Positions 33,836-43,245 of a stretch of 64,000 nucleotides of DNA are shown piece after piece (positions within the stretch are counted from its first letter, which is position 1; each line of letters begins with the position of its first letter). The stretch lies in contig CAVSAU010000013.1 of NCBI GenBank assembly GCA_963726065.1, positions 310,001 to 374,000 of the forward strand. Reading direction: 5' to 3'. Below the pieces are notes generated by a model, which saw only the letters and a program-made list of their open reading frames with translations, was not told the DNA's origin and ran no database searches. This DNA is from Neomesorhizobium sp963726065 (GTDB lineage Bacteria; Pseudomonadota; Alphaproteobacteria; Rhizobiales; Rhizobiaceae). The position numbers and the translations under genes were made by a program.

Positions 33836-33865
33836 CGCCCCCCTCTGGCCTGCCAGAGGGGGGCG
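33836..33865. repeat. Palindromic repeat related to family C
   Basis: A perfect 13-pair stem (33836-33848 with 33853-33865, CGCCCCCCTCTGG and complement) with loop CCTG. It lies between the convergent ghrA and NlpC/P60 genes and could end either transcript. It shares the CCCCCCTCTG arm with the copy at 12309. Confidence 0.75.
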
Positions 33866-33917
33866 CGAAGGAGCACAGACATGGCCATGCTCCGTCTGCC
33901 CATCTGATCTGCCGAAG

Positions 33918-34778
33918 CTAAGGCCGTCGAAGTCCCGTCGGACCGCCATAGAGATAAGAAATCCGCTCGATCGCGGCGGCGAGCGGCTCGCGGGAAACCA
34001 GCATAGTGTGGCCGTTGGCGTGGATCATGTTCTTGGCGTCGGTCATGATGGCGACATGGCCGTTCCAGAACACCAGGTCGCCACGGCGCAGGTTTTCATA
34101 GGCCGGCTTCGCGTCGACCACCGTGCCGATCGTGCCTGCCTGCATGTCGGTGTCGCGCAGCACCATGTTCCCCGACATCCGTTGCGAAAGCTGCACCAGT
34201 CCCGAGCAGTCGAGGCCAAAGCCGCTGCAGCCGCCCCACAGATAGGGGGTGTTCAGCAAGGTTTCGGCAACCGTCACGTAATCCTCGGCGACAGCACCCC
34301 GCGCCACCACATGACCGGCCACGATCGCCTCTCCCGACGCCAGCATCGCATATTTCGTGCCGCGCGTTTCCGCGTAGCCGGTGACGAGTATCCGCGAACC
34401 CATCGACAACTTTCCGCTGCGCGGCAGCTTCATGTCCGGACCGGGATAGAGGAAGGTGCGCGGCGCGCAGACGATGTGCGTGGCCTCGTCGCCAATCGGC
34501 GCGACAGCGGCGCCGGCGACAAAGCCGACATAACCGTCACGCTCGGACTGCACCCAGGCCCAGCCCTCGCTCTCCTCGAAGACGAGGACGTCGTCGCCGA
34601 AAAGCAATTGCGAATCGAGGCCGGCATCGGGACGCGGCGCTCTCTTCAGGTCGGCGACCGGAACGGCTATCCGTGCAGGGCGGCCAGCCACGAAACGCTC
34701 GGCCTCGACGCTGCCATACAGCCGTTCGTCGGCGAGGTCGGGGCGAAAGGCGTGCAGCCGACGGTCATGGCCGTTCAT
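33918..34778 (-). CDS. NlpC/P60 (C40) peptidase with SH3 domains
   Basis: A 286-residue cell-wall endopeptidase without an obvious signal peptide. Residues about 25-150 contain two bacterial SH3-like domains (GWAWVQSERDGYVGFVAGAA). The C-terminal NlpC/P60 domain has catalytic Cys in GLDCSGLVQLSQ and His in VFWNGHVAIM, the second His-Asn region being MIHANGHTMLVS. The start ATG 34778 overlaps the stop of the MarR gene (ATGA), so the regulator and hydrolase are cotranslated. Confidence 0.9.
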   Translation of the reverse strand: MNGHDRRLHAFRPDLADERLYGSVEAERFVAGRPARIAVPVADLKRAPRPDAGLDSQLLFGDDVLVFEESEGWAWVQSERDGYVGFVAGAAVAPIGDEATHIVCAPRTFLYPGPDMKLPRSGKLSMGSRILVTGYAETRGTKYAMLASGEAIVAGHVVARGAVAEDYVTVAETLLNTPYLWGGCSGFGLDCSGLVQLSQRMSGNMVLRDTDMQAGTIGTVVDAKPAYENLRRGDLVFWNGHVAIMTDAKNMIHANGHTMLVSREPLAAAIERISYLYGGPTGLRRP

Positions 34779-35188
34779 AACGGCAGCTCTCCGCCCTTGG
34801 CGATAATGACGTCGCCGAACCGTTCGACGAACAGGGCGCCTTCGACGGTGCGCTTGACCAACACATTGCGCTTGTCGCGCGCGTCACGGTGTCGGGAAAC
34901 CAGTTTCAGCGCGCCCATCGTGTCGAGCGCGCGGGTGATCACCGGCTTGGTCACACCCAGCCGGGCGGCGAGGCCGCGCACCGTATGAGGCGGCGGGTCG
35001 AGATAGATAATGAGCAGGATCGCCATCTGGCGCATGGTCAGGTCGGGCACATCGCTGCGCACTTCCGCCAATGCTACCTGTTGCCAGAGCCGCAACGCCT
35101 GGCTGGGACGCAGATGAACTGCCATAGGTCCCAGCATCTCCGAAAAATGTTTCGGTTCCGTTTCTTCCTTGATGGAATAATAAAACAT
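34775..35188 (-). CDS. MarR family regulator, coupled to a cell-wall peptidase
   Basis: A 137-residue winged-helix regulator. The DNA-binding core is VPDLTMRQMAILLIIYLD, then HTVRGLAARLGVTKPVITRA. ATG 35188 (MFYYSIKEE) is chosen because the longer start at 35206 lies inside a dispersed repeat. It is the first gene of a two-gene unit with the NlpC/P60 peptidase. Similar MarR proteins in the order (LdtR-like) control cell-wall genes, so control of its own operon is plausible. Confidence 0.87.
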   Translation of the reverse strand: MFYYSIKEETEPKHFSEMLGPMAVHLRPSQALRLWQQVALAEVRSDVPDLTMRQMAILLIIYLDPPPHTVRGLAARLGVTKPVITRALDTMGALKLVSRHRDARDKRNVLVKRTVEGALFVERFGDVIIAKGGELPL

Positions 35189-35202
35189 TGTGGCCTCCTG
35201 CT

Positions 35203-35300
35203 GCATCGGCCCGAAAACCAGAATCGATCTTCGGAAGCGCGATGCATCGAGTCAAAATCCTGGAGCGTCCTTTGCGCGTCCAAAGGACGCGATACGCCCT
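35203..35300. repeat. Dispersed repeat family A, copy 1
   Basis: Begins GCATCGGCCCGAAAA, continues AGAATCGAT, and contains a perfect hairpin GCGTCCTTTG/CAAAGGACGC near 35265-35290. It matches 60057-60146 in order and orientation. It fills the gap between the MarR gene and the aminopeptidase end, whose TAG stop lies at its outer border. This element type is common in Mesorhizobium. Confidence 0.85.
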
Positions 35301-36672
35301 AGGCGTAGCGCCTCGAAAGCACCCGCTCGATGGCACGTATCGCCTGGGCTTCGCCGCCGACCGGGCAATGCGGCCGTTCCGTCGGGCTCCACGCGAAAAT
35401 GTCGAAATGCGCCCAGCTCGGCGTCTTCTCCACGAACCGCTTCAGGAACAGAGCCGCGGTCATCGATCCTGCAAAGCCGTCGGTGGTGACGTTGTTCATG
35501 TCGGCGATCTTGGAAGAAAGCTTGGAATCGTAGGGCTTCCACAACGGCATGCGCCACAGCGGGTCGGCGGTCGCCACCGCCGCTTCGGCGAGTTGCGTCG
35601 CAAGCGCATCGTCATCGGTGTAGAAGGGCGGCAGGTCCGGGCCGAGCGCGACGCGGGCAGCGCCCGTCAGCGTCGCCATGTCGATCAGGAGTTCAGGCTG
35701 CTCGTCATCGGCCAGCGCCAGCGCATCCGCCAGCACCAGCCGCCCTTCGGCGTCGGTGTTGCCGATCTCGACGGTGATGCCCTTGCGGCTTTGCAGCACG
35801 TCGCCCGGCCGGAATGCATTTCCGGCAATCGCATTCTCCACGGCGGCAATGAGAACCCGCAGCCGCACCGGCAGTTTTGCGGCCATTATCATCGAGGCAA
35901 GGCCGAGCACATTGGCGCCGCCGCCCATGTCCTTCTTCATCAGGAGCATGCTCGCTGCCGGCTTGATATCCAGACCGCCGGTGTCGAAGCAGACGCCCTT
36001 GCCCACCAGGGTGACCTTGGCCGCATCTGGGCTGCCCCAGGTGATGTCGATCAATCGCGGCGCGTCCGTCGATGCCCGGCCCACCGCGTGGATCATCGGA
36101 AAATTTTCGGCAAGCAGAGCGTCGCCCACCGTCACCGAGACGTTCGCCCCATGTCTAGCGGCGAGCGCGCGCGCAGCCGCCTCCAGCGCCTGCGGCCCCA
36201 TGTCGTTGGTCGGAGTGTTGACGAGGTCGCGGGTGAGGAAAACGCCATCGGCGATGCGGCTGACATAGCCGCCGTCAGCGCCTTCGGGCAACGCGAAACG
36301 CAGCGTCTTGCCCGGCTTCTTGCCGTAGCGGGTGAACGAATAGCCGCCGAGCGCCAGACCGACCGCCGCCTGATTGGCGTCGCTCGGGCCCGCCTCGAAA
36401 AACCAGTCGCCTTCGGGCAGCTTGCGTGAAAGCGACCCGGTTGCCAGCGAGCCAAACGGGTCCTCGCCGGTCCCGGTTCCGAGCAACGCCGCCACCACCG
36501 CGCCGCCTTGCCCCGGCACCGTCAGCACGTGGTCAGCCTCACCGCTGAAGTCGTTGGCCTTGGCCCAGGCAAGCGCTCCGGCGTCGAGCCCGGCATCGTC
36601 GAGCCCGTCCTTGGCGACCAGATAAACCGGCTTGGCGTACGCGGACTTTTTCTCGGTGAACTCGACAGGCAT
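35299..36672 (-). CDS. Leucyl aminopeptidase family protein (M17)
   Basis: A 457-residue cytosolic aminopeptidase with two metal ions. Metal and catalytic motifs: VGKGVCFDTGGLDIKPAASM, KKDMGGGANVLGL and the family signature NTDAEGRLVLADAL. The N-terminal domain is shorter and unlike E. coli PepA, which is common in rhizobia. The closing segment is ERVLSRRYA, and the stop lies at the border of a family A repeat. Substrate range is unknown. No close operon partner. Confidence 0.93.
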   Translation of the reverse strand: MPVEFTEKKSAYAKPVYLVAKDGLDDAGLDAGALAWAKANDFSGEADHVLTVPGQGGAVVAALLGTGTGEDPFGSLATGSLSRKLPEGDWFFEAGPSDANQAAVGLALGGYSFTRYGKKPGKTLRFALPEGADGGYVSRIADGVFLTRDLVNTPTNDMGPQALEAAARALAARHGANVSVTVGDALLAENFPMIHAVGRASTDAPRLIDITWGSPDAAKVTLVGKGVCFDTGGLDIKPAASMLLMKKDMGGGANVLGLASMIMAAKLPVRLRVLIAAVENAIAGNAFRPGDVLQSRKGITVEIGNTDAEGRLVLADALALADDEQPELLIDMATLTGAARVALGPDLPPFYTDDDALATQLAEAAVATADPLWRMPLWKPYDSKLSSKIADMNNVTTDGFAGSMTAALFLKRFVEKTPSWAHFDIFAWSPTERPHCPVGGEAQAIRAIERVLSRRYA

Positions 36673-36807
36673 TGGACGTCATTTCCTTCGGCAAAGTGCA
36701 GCAGCGAAGAATCGCTTCTTAACCATCCGTTAGGGTTAACAGAATATTGCTCTGGGTGGGTAGACGGCTGCGGCAGACGCACGGGGAAATTGGGGGGCCA
36801 GGTTCCG

Positions 36808-37632
36808 ATGTTGATCAACCACGGCGCGAGAGCAACCGGGAAAAGCTTCCTCAAGATCTCGGCAGCCTTGCTCATTGCAGCAAGCGTGGCCGGCTGCGCC
36901 AAAGACCACACCATCACGGGTTCCCTCACCCGCTCGCAGGGAAAACGAATCGACCAGATGTCGACGGGCGAACTGCAGGGCGCCGCAAATTCGCTCGGCG
37001 AGGCGTATGCGCGTAGCCCTACCGACAAGCTGACCGCGCTTCGTTATGCCAATGTGCTTCAGATGAACGGCAATTCTGACCAGTCGCTGGCGGTGATGCG
37101 CAAGCTCGCCATCGCGCTGCCGAAGGACCGTTCCGTGCTCGCCGCCTACGGCAAGGCGCTCGCCGCCAACGGCCAGTTCGAACCGGCGCTCGATGCAGTC
37201 CGCCGCGCCCAGACGCCAGAATATCCGGACTGGAAACTGCTGTCTGCGGAGGCAGCCATCCTCGATCAGCTCGGCCAGGCGCAGCCGGCCCGCGAACTCT
37301 ACCGCAAGGCGCTCGACCTCAAGCCGAACGAACCGTCCGTGCTCTCCAACCTCGGCATGTCCTACGTGCTCGCAGGAGATTTGAGGACTGCCGAGGAATA
37401 CATGCGATCGGCGTCTCAGCAGCCGGACGCCGACAGCCGCGTCCGCCAGAATCTGGCGCTCGTCGTCGGCCTGCAGGGCCGCTTCCCCGAGGCGGAGCAG
37501 ATCGCCAGCCAGGAACTGTCGCCTGACCAGGCGCAGGCCAACGTCGCTTACCTGCGTTCCATGCTTTCCCAGCAGAATGCCTGGAACCAGCTCAAGGACG
37601 ACGACAAGAAGAAGCAAAATCAGACAAACTGA
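36808..37632 (+). CDS. tadD: TadD-like TPR lipoprotein of the Tad pilus
   Basis: A 274-residue lipoprotein with lipobox SVAGC at about residue 30 and five or so TPR units (for example GKALAANGQFEPALDAVRRA, YRKALDLKPNEPSVLSNLGM). TadD is thought to be the pilotin or assembly factor for the Tad secretin. ATG 36808 is chosen. It is convergent with tadC (20-base gap) at the distal end of the pilus locus. The C-terminus ends in a lysine/glutamine-rich tail. Confidence 0.9.
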   Translation: MLINHGARATGKSFLKISAALLIAASVAGCAKDHTITGSLTRSQGKRIDQMSTGELQGAANSLGEAYARSPTDKLTALRYANVLQMNGNSDQSLAVMRKLAIALPKDRSVLAAYGKALAANGQFEPALDAVRRAQTPEYPDWKLLSAEAAILDQLGQAQPARELYRKALDLKPNEPSVLSNLGMSYVLAGDLRTAEEYMRSASQQPDADSRVRQNLALVVGLQGRFPEAEQIASQELSPDQAQANVAYLRSMLSQQNAWNQLKDDDKKKQNQTN

Positions 37633-37652
37633 GCCTCGTTCGGAAACGCCGA

Positions 37653-38642
37653 TCAGCCGTTCTTGAGCGCCAGGGCGGTCATGATCGCCGGGCCAAGAAT
37701 GACGGCGAACAGCACCGGCAGGAAGAACAGGATCATTGGCACGGTGAGCTTCGGCGGCAGCGCCGCCGCCTTCTTCTCGGCCTCGTTCATGCGCATTTCG
37801 CGGCTTTCATTGGCCAGCACCCGCAATGCCATCGCGACCGGCGTTCCGTAGCGTTCGGCCTGGATCAGCGCCTGGGTGATCGACTTCACGGTTTCCAGTC
37901 CGGTGCGGCTGGCGAGGTTCTCATAGGCTGCCTTGCGTTCCTGGAGGAAGGAGAGTTCGGCATTGGTCAGCACGAACTCTTCGGCAAGCTCCACCGACTG
38001 CGCACCGATTTCCTCCGACACTTTCCGGAAGGCGGCTTCGACCGACATTCCAGATTCCACGCAGATCAGCAGAAGGTCGAGAGCGTCGGGCCAGGCCTTC
38101 TGGATCGACTGCTTGCGCTTGGTCGCACGGTTGGAGACGTAGAGGACGGGCAGGTAGAAGCCCCCATAGGCTGCGAAGATGCAGACCACAACTTTCACGA
38201 AAAGCGGCTGGTCCGGCATCGCACCCATCACGAAGAGGTAAACGGCGGCCAGCACAAACCCGATAAATGGCAGTACAAGGCGGAAGAACAGGAATTTGGT
38301 CAGCGGATTCTGACCGCGGAAGCCGGCGGTCCTCAGCTTGGTGAGTGTGCCTTCGTCGACAAGAGCGCGGCGCAGGTCGAGCCGGTCCACGATGTTGCGC
38401 ATGCCGATCAACTCTTCCTCGCGCAATCCCTTGCGGCGGCGATCGGATTCGGCAGCCAGCCGCGCGCGCTGCTTGGCGCGCAGTTCGTCGCGCTCCAGTG
38501 CGACTGCCTTCATGCGCGCTTTCATCGGATTTCCGCTCAAGGCGGGCAGTACGGTGAACACGGTGGCGAAAACAGCAACGGCGACCAGCAGGGCGATCAT
38601 GAAAGCCGGATCGAGCAATGCTTTTACGACTTGGTCGGACAT
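37653..38642 (-). CDS. tadC: TadC inner-membrane platform protein
   Basis: A 329-residue type II secretion F-family protein with several hydrophobic segments (about residues 8-32, 110-165 and 300-325). The T2SSF domain has KAWPDALDLLLICVESGMSV and ALIQAERYGTPVAMALRVLA. With TadB it forms the inner-membrane platform for pilus assembly. It is the last gene of the minus-strand cpa operon, 4 bases after tadB. Confidence 0.94.
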   Translation of the reverse strand: MSDQVVKALLDPAFMIALLVAVAVFATVFTVLPALSGNPMKARMKAVALERDELRAKQRARLAAESDRRRKGLREEELIGMRNIVDRLDLRRALVDEGTLTKLRTAGFRGQNPLTKFLFFRLVLPFIGFVLAAVYLFVMGAMPDQPLFVKVVVCIFAAYGGFYLPVLYVSNRATKRKQSIQKAWPDALDLLLICVESGMSVEAAFRKVSEEIGAQSVELAEEFVLTNAELSFLQERKAAYENLASRTGLETVKSITQALIQAERYGTPVAMALRVLANESREMRMNEAEKKAAALPPKLTVPMILFFLPVLFAVILGPAIMTALALKNG

Positions 38643-38646
38643 GCGC

Positions 38647-39660
38647 TTAGACCTCGAAGTTCATCATCTTGCGCATCACCAGGATGCCCATGGACATCCA
38701 GACCAGAGAGCAGCCGATGATGATGTTTCCGGTGCTCGTCGTGAACAGCGGCATGATGTAGGTCGGACTTGACAGATAGACGAGGAACCCAACGACAAAC
38801 GGCAACGCACCGATGATGACGGCGGATGCCTTTGCTTCCATGGACAATGCCTGCACTCTTGCCTTCATCTTCTTGCGGTCGCGGAGCACCCTCGAAAGGT
38901 TGCCCAGCGCTTCGGAGAGATTGCCGCCCGCCTGTTGCTGGATCTGGATAACAATGCCGAAAAAGCTCGCTTCGGGGCACGGCATGGTCTCGCCCATGCG
39001 CAGCGCGGCCTCGGGGATGGACATCCCGACCTGTTGGGATTCGACGATACGGCGAAACTCGGAACGCACCGGCTCGCCGGATTCGGTAGCGATCAGCCGG
39101 ATGCCGTCATTCAGTGGAAGGCCGGATTTTACGGCGCGTACGATGACGTCGAGTGCGTTGGGGAATTCTTCGAGGAAAGCCTTTACCCGGCGGGCCCGCT
39201 TGAAGCTGATGATCCAGCGTGGCAGCCCTATCGTGCCAGCGATGAACGCGCCGGGAAGCGCGATCAGCGGCGCGCCGCCGAGATACGCCAGCGCAGTCAC
39301 CACAACGCCGCAGATAATCGAGTAGATGTAGAACCGTTCGACTGATATCTGCAGGCCGGCCTGCCGGATTTGCACCCGCAGCGGCGGTTTCCTTGTGTTG
39401 CGGTCCTTGGCCTTCTGCTTGTCGTCGAGTTCCTTCAGCGTGTCCTGCACCGACTTTCGGCGTTTGGCGACTTCGGCCACCCGATCGCGCGACGCCTTGA
39501 CGAGGGCGCGGTCGGCATCGGACCTGGTGATGACTTCCAGCCGCTTGCCGACGTTCTTCTCGTCGGCGATCCTGTTGAACAGAAAGGCATAGGCAATGGC
39601 TCCGGCACTACAGCCGGCAAGGACGATGAACGCCAGGATCGATGTATCAATGCCGAACAT
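38647..39660 (-). CDS. tadB: TadB inner-membrane platform protein
   Basis: A 337-residue T2SSF-family protein and partner of TadC. Start ATG 39660 (MFGIDTSILAFIVLAGCSAG) gives an N-terminal helix. The F domain shows FPNALDVIVRAVKSGLPLND and VIQIQQQAGGNLSEALGNLS. Two C-terminal helices follow. It lies 28 bases downstream of the ATPase gene and just before tadC. Confidence 0.94.
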   Translation of the reverse strand: MFGIDTSILAFIVLAGCSAGAIAYAFLFNRIADEKNVGKRLEVITRSDADRALVKASRDRVAEVAKRRKSVQDTLKELDDKQKAKDRNTRKPPLRVQIRQAGLQISVERFYIYSIICGVVVTALAYLGGAPLIALPGAFIAGTIGLPRWIISFKRARRVKAFLEEFPNALDVIVRAVKSGLPLNDGIRLIATESGEPVRSEFRRIVESQQVGMSIPEAALRMGETMPCPEASFFGIVIQIQQQAGGNLSEALGNLSRVLRDRKKMKARVQALSMEAKASAVIIGALPFVVGFLVYLSSPTYIMPLFTTSTGNIIIGCSLVWMSMGILVMRKMMNFEV

Positions 39661-39688
39661 GCCTGAAAGCCCCTGAGCCCGTACGCTG

Positions 39689-41173
39689 TTAGTGGACGCG
39701 CTTCTCCATGGCTTCGAGAGCGGCGGCGAGCCGCTGCTCTTCGCCATAATAGCGGGCGCGATCCCAGAATTTCGGGCGCCCGATACCGGTGGATATGTGT
39801 TCGCCGATGAGCCGCCCCGAAGCGTCTTCGCCCTTGATGTTGTAGAGAACAATATCCTGGGTGATGACGACGTCGCCTTCCATGCCGATCACCTCGGTGA
39901 TGTGCGTGATGCGGCGCGAACCGTCGCGCAGACGTGCCGCCTGAATGATGACATCGACGGAGCCGACAACGATTTCGCGCACGGTTTTCTGGGGAAGCGA
40001 ATAGCCGCCCATGGCGATCATCAACTCGATGCGGTTCAGGCATTCGCGTGGCGAGTTTGAGTGGATGGTCCCCATCGAGCCGTCGTGACCGGTGTTCATC
40101 GCCTGCAGAAGATCGAAAACCTCGGGGCCTCGGACTTCGCCGACGATGATGCGCTCGGGACGCATGCGCAGGCAGTTCTTGACCAGGTCGCGCATGGTGA
40201 CCTCGCCTTCGCCTTCTAGGTTCGGCGGTCGGGTTTCGAGGCGGACCACATGCGGCTGTTGCAGCTGCAATTCCGCAGAGTCTTCACAAGTGATGACGCG
40301 TTCGTCGCGGTCGATATAGTTGGTCAGGCAGTTCAGCAATGTCGTCTTGCCGGAACCGGTGCCGCCAGAAATGACGATGTTGCAGCGGACACGACCGATG
40401 ATCTTCAGAATCTCGGCCCCTTCCGGGGAAATCGCGCCGAACTTGACGAGCTGGTCGAGGGTCAGCTTGTCTTTCTTGAATTTGCGGATGGTGAGGGCCG
40501 TTCCGTCGATTGCGAGCGGCGGTGCAATCACGTTGACACGGGAGCCGTCGGGCAAGCGTGCGTCGCAGATCGGCGAGCTTTCATCAACGCGGCGGCCGAC
40601 CTGGCTGACGATGCGCTGACAGATGTTGAGGAGTTGCTGGTTGTCACGGAAGCGAACGCCGGTCTGCTCGACTTTGCCGTTGACTTCGATGAAAACCTGC
40701 CGCGATCCATTGACCATGATGTCGGCAATATCGTCGCGCGCCAGCAGCGGCTCCAGCGGGCCGTAACCCAGAACGTCGTTGCAGATGTCCTCGAGCAGAT
40801 CTTCCTGCTCAGCGATCGACATCGCGAAGTTCTTGATCGCGATGATGTCATTGACGATGTCGCGGATTTCCTCGCGGGCAGCATCCGGCTCCAGCTTTGC
40901 CAACTGGGAAAGGTCGATCGTGTCGATCAGCGCCGAGAAAACCTGCGACTTGGTGTCGTAGTAGCTCTCGCTGCGCTCGCGCTGCGCGGTGCGCGGCTGC
41001 GACGCAAGTGGCGGTGGTGTGACCGTCTTGCGCGGTTGCGCCGGCGGCTGGGGCGGTTGCGGAGTTGTGGCTCGCGGTGGCGCCACGGTCGCCGCAGGAG
41101 CAACCGCCGCCGGTGCTGGCGGCGCCCGGAACTCCGGCTTTTTCCCGCTGTCGTTGCCTCGTTTGCCAAACAT
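39689..41173 (-). CDS. cpaF: TadA/CpaF pilus assembly ATPase
   Basis: A 494-residue hexameric secretion ATPase that drives Flp pilus extension and retraction. The first 70 residues are Pro/Ala-rich and variable. Walker A is GGTGSGKT (270-277). The Asp-box region reads RLETRPPN, and the Walker B/His-box region MRPERIIVGEVRGPEV. It stands between cpaE and tadB in the minus-strand operon. Confidence 0.96.
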   Translation of the reverse strand: MFGKRGNDSGKKPEFRAPPAPAAVAPAATVAPPRATTPQPPQPPAQPRKTVTPPPLASQPRTAQRERSESYYDTKSQVFSALIDTIDLSQLAKLEPDAAREEIRDIVNDIIAIKNFAMSIAEQEDLLEDICNDVLGYGPLEPLLARDDIADIMVNGSRQVFIEVNGKVEQTGVRFRDNQQLLNICQRIVSQVGRRVDESSPICDARLPDGSRVNVIAPPLAIDGTALTIRKFKKDKLTLDQLVKFGAISPEGAEILKIIGRVRCNIVISGGTGSGKTTLLNCLTNYIDRDERVITCEDSAELQLQQPHVVRLETRPPNLEGEGEVTMRDLVKNCLRMRPERIIVGEVRGPEVFDLLQAMNTGHDGSMGTIHSNSPRECLNRIELMIAMGGYSLPQKTVREIVVGSVDVIIQAARLRDGSRRITHITEVIGMEGDVVITQDIVLYNIKGEDASGRLIGEHISTGIGRPKFWDRARYYGEEQRLAAALEAMEKRVH

Positions 41174-41196
41174 GCCCGATTACCGCCCGAGGCTCG

Positions 41197-42483
41197 TTAC
41201 TTCTTTTTCAGCTTCAGCCTGCCCAGAATGTCCCCGAGGCCGGCTTTCTTCTTCGTCTTGATCTCGCTGCGTCCCGTTAAAACATGGGCCATCTCGTAGA
41301 TTGTCTGGACGATTGCATGCTTGGCATCCATCTCGCCCAGCATGCGCCCGTTGTTCGACGAGTTGCCAAAGAGCTGCGGATCGAAGGGTATTACCGCCAG
41401 TGGACTGACGCCGAGTGGCTCGGCAAAATCGGCAGCGCTTATCTCTGGACGCTTCGGAATGCCCGCCTGATTGATGATCAGTTTTGGCGGAGCGTCGTTG
41501 GGCCTCAGCTTCTTCAGCATGTCGACCAGGTTCTTGGTGTTGCGCAGATTGGCAAGCTCGGGCGTCGCCGTGATGACGATCTCGTCCGCCGCCGCCAACG
41601 TGTTTTTGGTCCAGCCGTTCCAGGCATGGGGAACGTCAAGGACAAGCAATGGCGCACTACGCTGCGCGGTGTCTATGAGATGGGTGAACGCATCGGCGGC
41701 GAAATCGTAGACGCGGTCGAGGGTGGACGGCGCCGCAAGCAGCGAGAGATGCTGGGCGCACTGCGCCAGCAGGCGGTCGAGGTAAACCTCGTCGATACGC
41801 TCGGGCGCGAAGACCGCTTCGGCGATGCCTTGCGCCGGGTCCTGGTCAAAGTTGATATTTGCGGTACCGAACGGCAGGTCGAGATCGGCGACCACCACTT
41901 CCGAACCAAACAGCGTCGACATGCTCCATGCGAGGTTGTGAGCGATCGTCGAGGACCCTACGCCGCCTTTCGCGCCGATAAAGGCGATGGAGCGGCCGAT
42001 CGGTTCGGCCTCCGGATCGACGAAAATGGAAGAAATGACGCCGACGATGTCAGCCATCGATATCGGCGCCACGACATATTCGGAAATGCCCGATCTGATC
42101 AGTTCGCGGTAGAGCCAGACATCGTTGTAGTGGCCGATGACAACGACCTTGGTGGTAGGATCGCAATATTCCGCCAGCTGGCGAAGCGCTTCGATCAGTT
42201 CGCGCGGCTCGCGGCGCGACTCCAGAATGAGCAGATTGGGCGTCGGAGCGGTCTGGTAGATTTCGATGGCGCTCGCCACGCCACCCATATGGACCTTGAG
42301 ATGCGCCTTGGCCATGCGACGGTCCTCGCCGGCGCGTTCGATCGGACTGGCGACGCTCTCCGTTTCGCAGAACGCCTGTATCGAGATGCGCGGGATCGGC
42401 CGCAAGGCATTCATCGCGGCGACGTCCTGTTCCCGCGCGGCATCGCCGCTGTCCGGTCGGGAATCGTAGGCCAAATTCGTCAT
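41197..42483 (-). CDS. cpaE: CpaE/TadZ localisation ATPase
   Basis: A 428-residue protein with an N-terminal receiver-like domain (NLLILESRREPRELIEALRQ) and a C-terminal MinD/ParA-type ATPase with deviant Walker A GAKGGVGSSTIAHN (about residues 170-183). It positions the Tad pilus machine at the pole. The C-terminal tail is lysine-rich. It is followed by cpaF after 23 bases. Confidence 0.94.
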   Translation of the reverse strand: MTNLAYDSRPDSGDAAREQDVAAMNALRPIPRISIQAFCETESVASPIERAGEDRRMAKAHLKVHMGGVASAIEIYQTAPTPNLLILESRREPRELIEALRQLAEYCDPTTKVVVIGHYNDVWLYRELIRSGISEYVVAPISMADIVGVISSIFVDPEAEPIGRSIAFIGAKGGVGSSTIAHNLAWSMSTLFGSEVVVADLDLPFGTANINFDQDPAQGIAEAVFAPERIDEVYLDRLLAQCAQHLSLLAAPSTLDRVYDFAADAFTHLIDTAQRSAPLLVLDVPHAWNGWTKNTLAAADEIVITATPELANLRNTKNLVDMLKKLRPNDAPPKLIINQAGIPKRPEISAADFAEPLGVSPLAVIPFDPQLFGNSSNNGRMLGEMDAKHAIVQTIYEMAHVLTGRSEIKTKKKAGLGDILGRLKLKKK

Positions 42484-42508
42484 GTCCTTACCCTCGAAGT
42501 GGCCGCGA

Positions 42509-43231
42509 TCAATAGTCTACTTCCTGGGCCGGGACCGGGACCCAGGCCGGAGCGTTGCGATACGCATCGATGACATTGCCGCGGCGTGCGGCATCGATCG
42601 GCGTCTCCTTGCGCGGTCCGAGCAGATCGGCCGGATTGGCGATCTGTGCGGCGAGATTGTTCTGATAGGAGCAGCCGAAATCCGCGTAGTGCTTGTTCTC
42701 TTCGGTTTTGAGAATGTCCTCAGGCCAGCGGCCGCATCTGTCGGTCTGTGCCTTCATGGCGGTGTAAGCTACTCTGACCGGCGCCGAGACATCGGCCGCC
42801 GCCGACTGATAGGAAAGCATCATCAGCCTGGATGCCGGCACGCCGTTTGCCCTGGCGACGCGGGCGAAATCGCTGGCGGCGCGGGACGCGGCGACGTCGT
42901 TCGCGGCGCCAGACGGCGTCATTATTCTGAGCACAGGCGCCGCGCTCCTGTCGTAGCCCGACAGAAAACCCTCGAGGGATGCACGCTGCTGATGAGTCAT
43001 TCCGCGGTCGCTGGCTCCGACCGGAAGATCGAGCACCTCTTCCTTCTCGCCGATGACGATTGGATGGTTGGTGCGATAGTCGTCGGGAACGGAGCCTACC
43101 GTGATGCTGTCGCGTTTCGCGCATCCAGCCAGCAGCGCGGCCCCAACGACCGCCAGGACTGAGATTGTGCGAAACGTGGGAAAGCCGCGAGCGGCGTTGG
43201 CTCCGGCGCTGTTCTTTAAAGCGTTAGACAT
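42509..43231 (-). CDS. cpaD: CpaD pilus biogenesis lipoprotein
   Basis: A 240-residue lipoprotein (lipobox ALLAGC) of the CpaD/TadE-locus family needed for secretin function. ATG 43231 (MSNALKNSAG) is chosen because GGGGGTG precedes it; a GTG at 43249 that overlaps the cpaC stop is the alternative. Conserved segments are DRCGRWPEDILKTEENKHYA, FGCSYQNNLAAQIANPADLL and GPRKETPIDAARR. Confidence 0.92.
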   Translation of the reverse strand: MSNALKNSAGANAARGFPTFRTISVLAVVGAALLAGCAKRDSITVGSVPDDYRTNHPIVIGEKEEVLDLPVGASDRGMTHQQRASLEGFLSGYDRSAAPVLRIMTPSGAANDVAASRAASDFARVARANGVPASRLMMLSYQSAAADVSAPVRVAYTAMKAQTDRCGRWPEDILKTEENKHYADFGCSYQNNLAAQIANPADLLGPRKETPIDAARRGNVIDAYRNAPAWVPVPAQEVDY

Positions 43232-43245
43232 GCCCACACCCCCGG

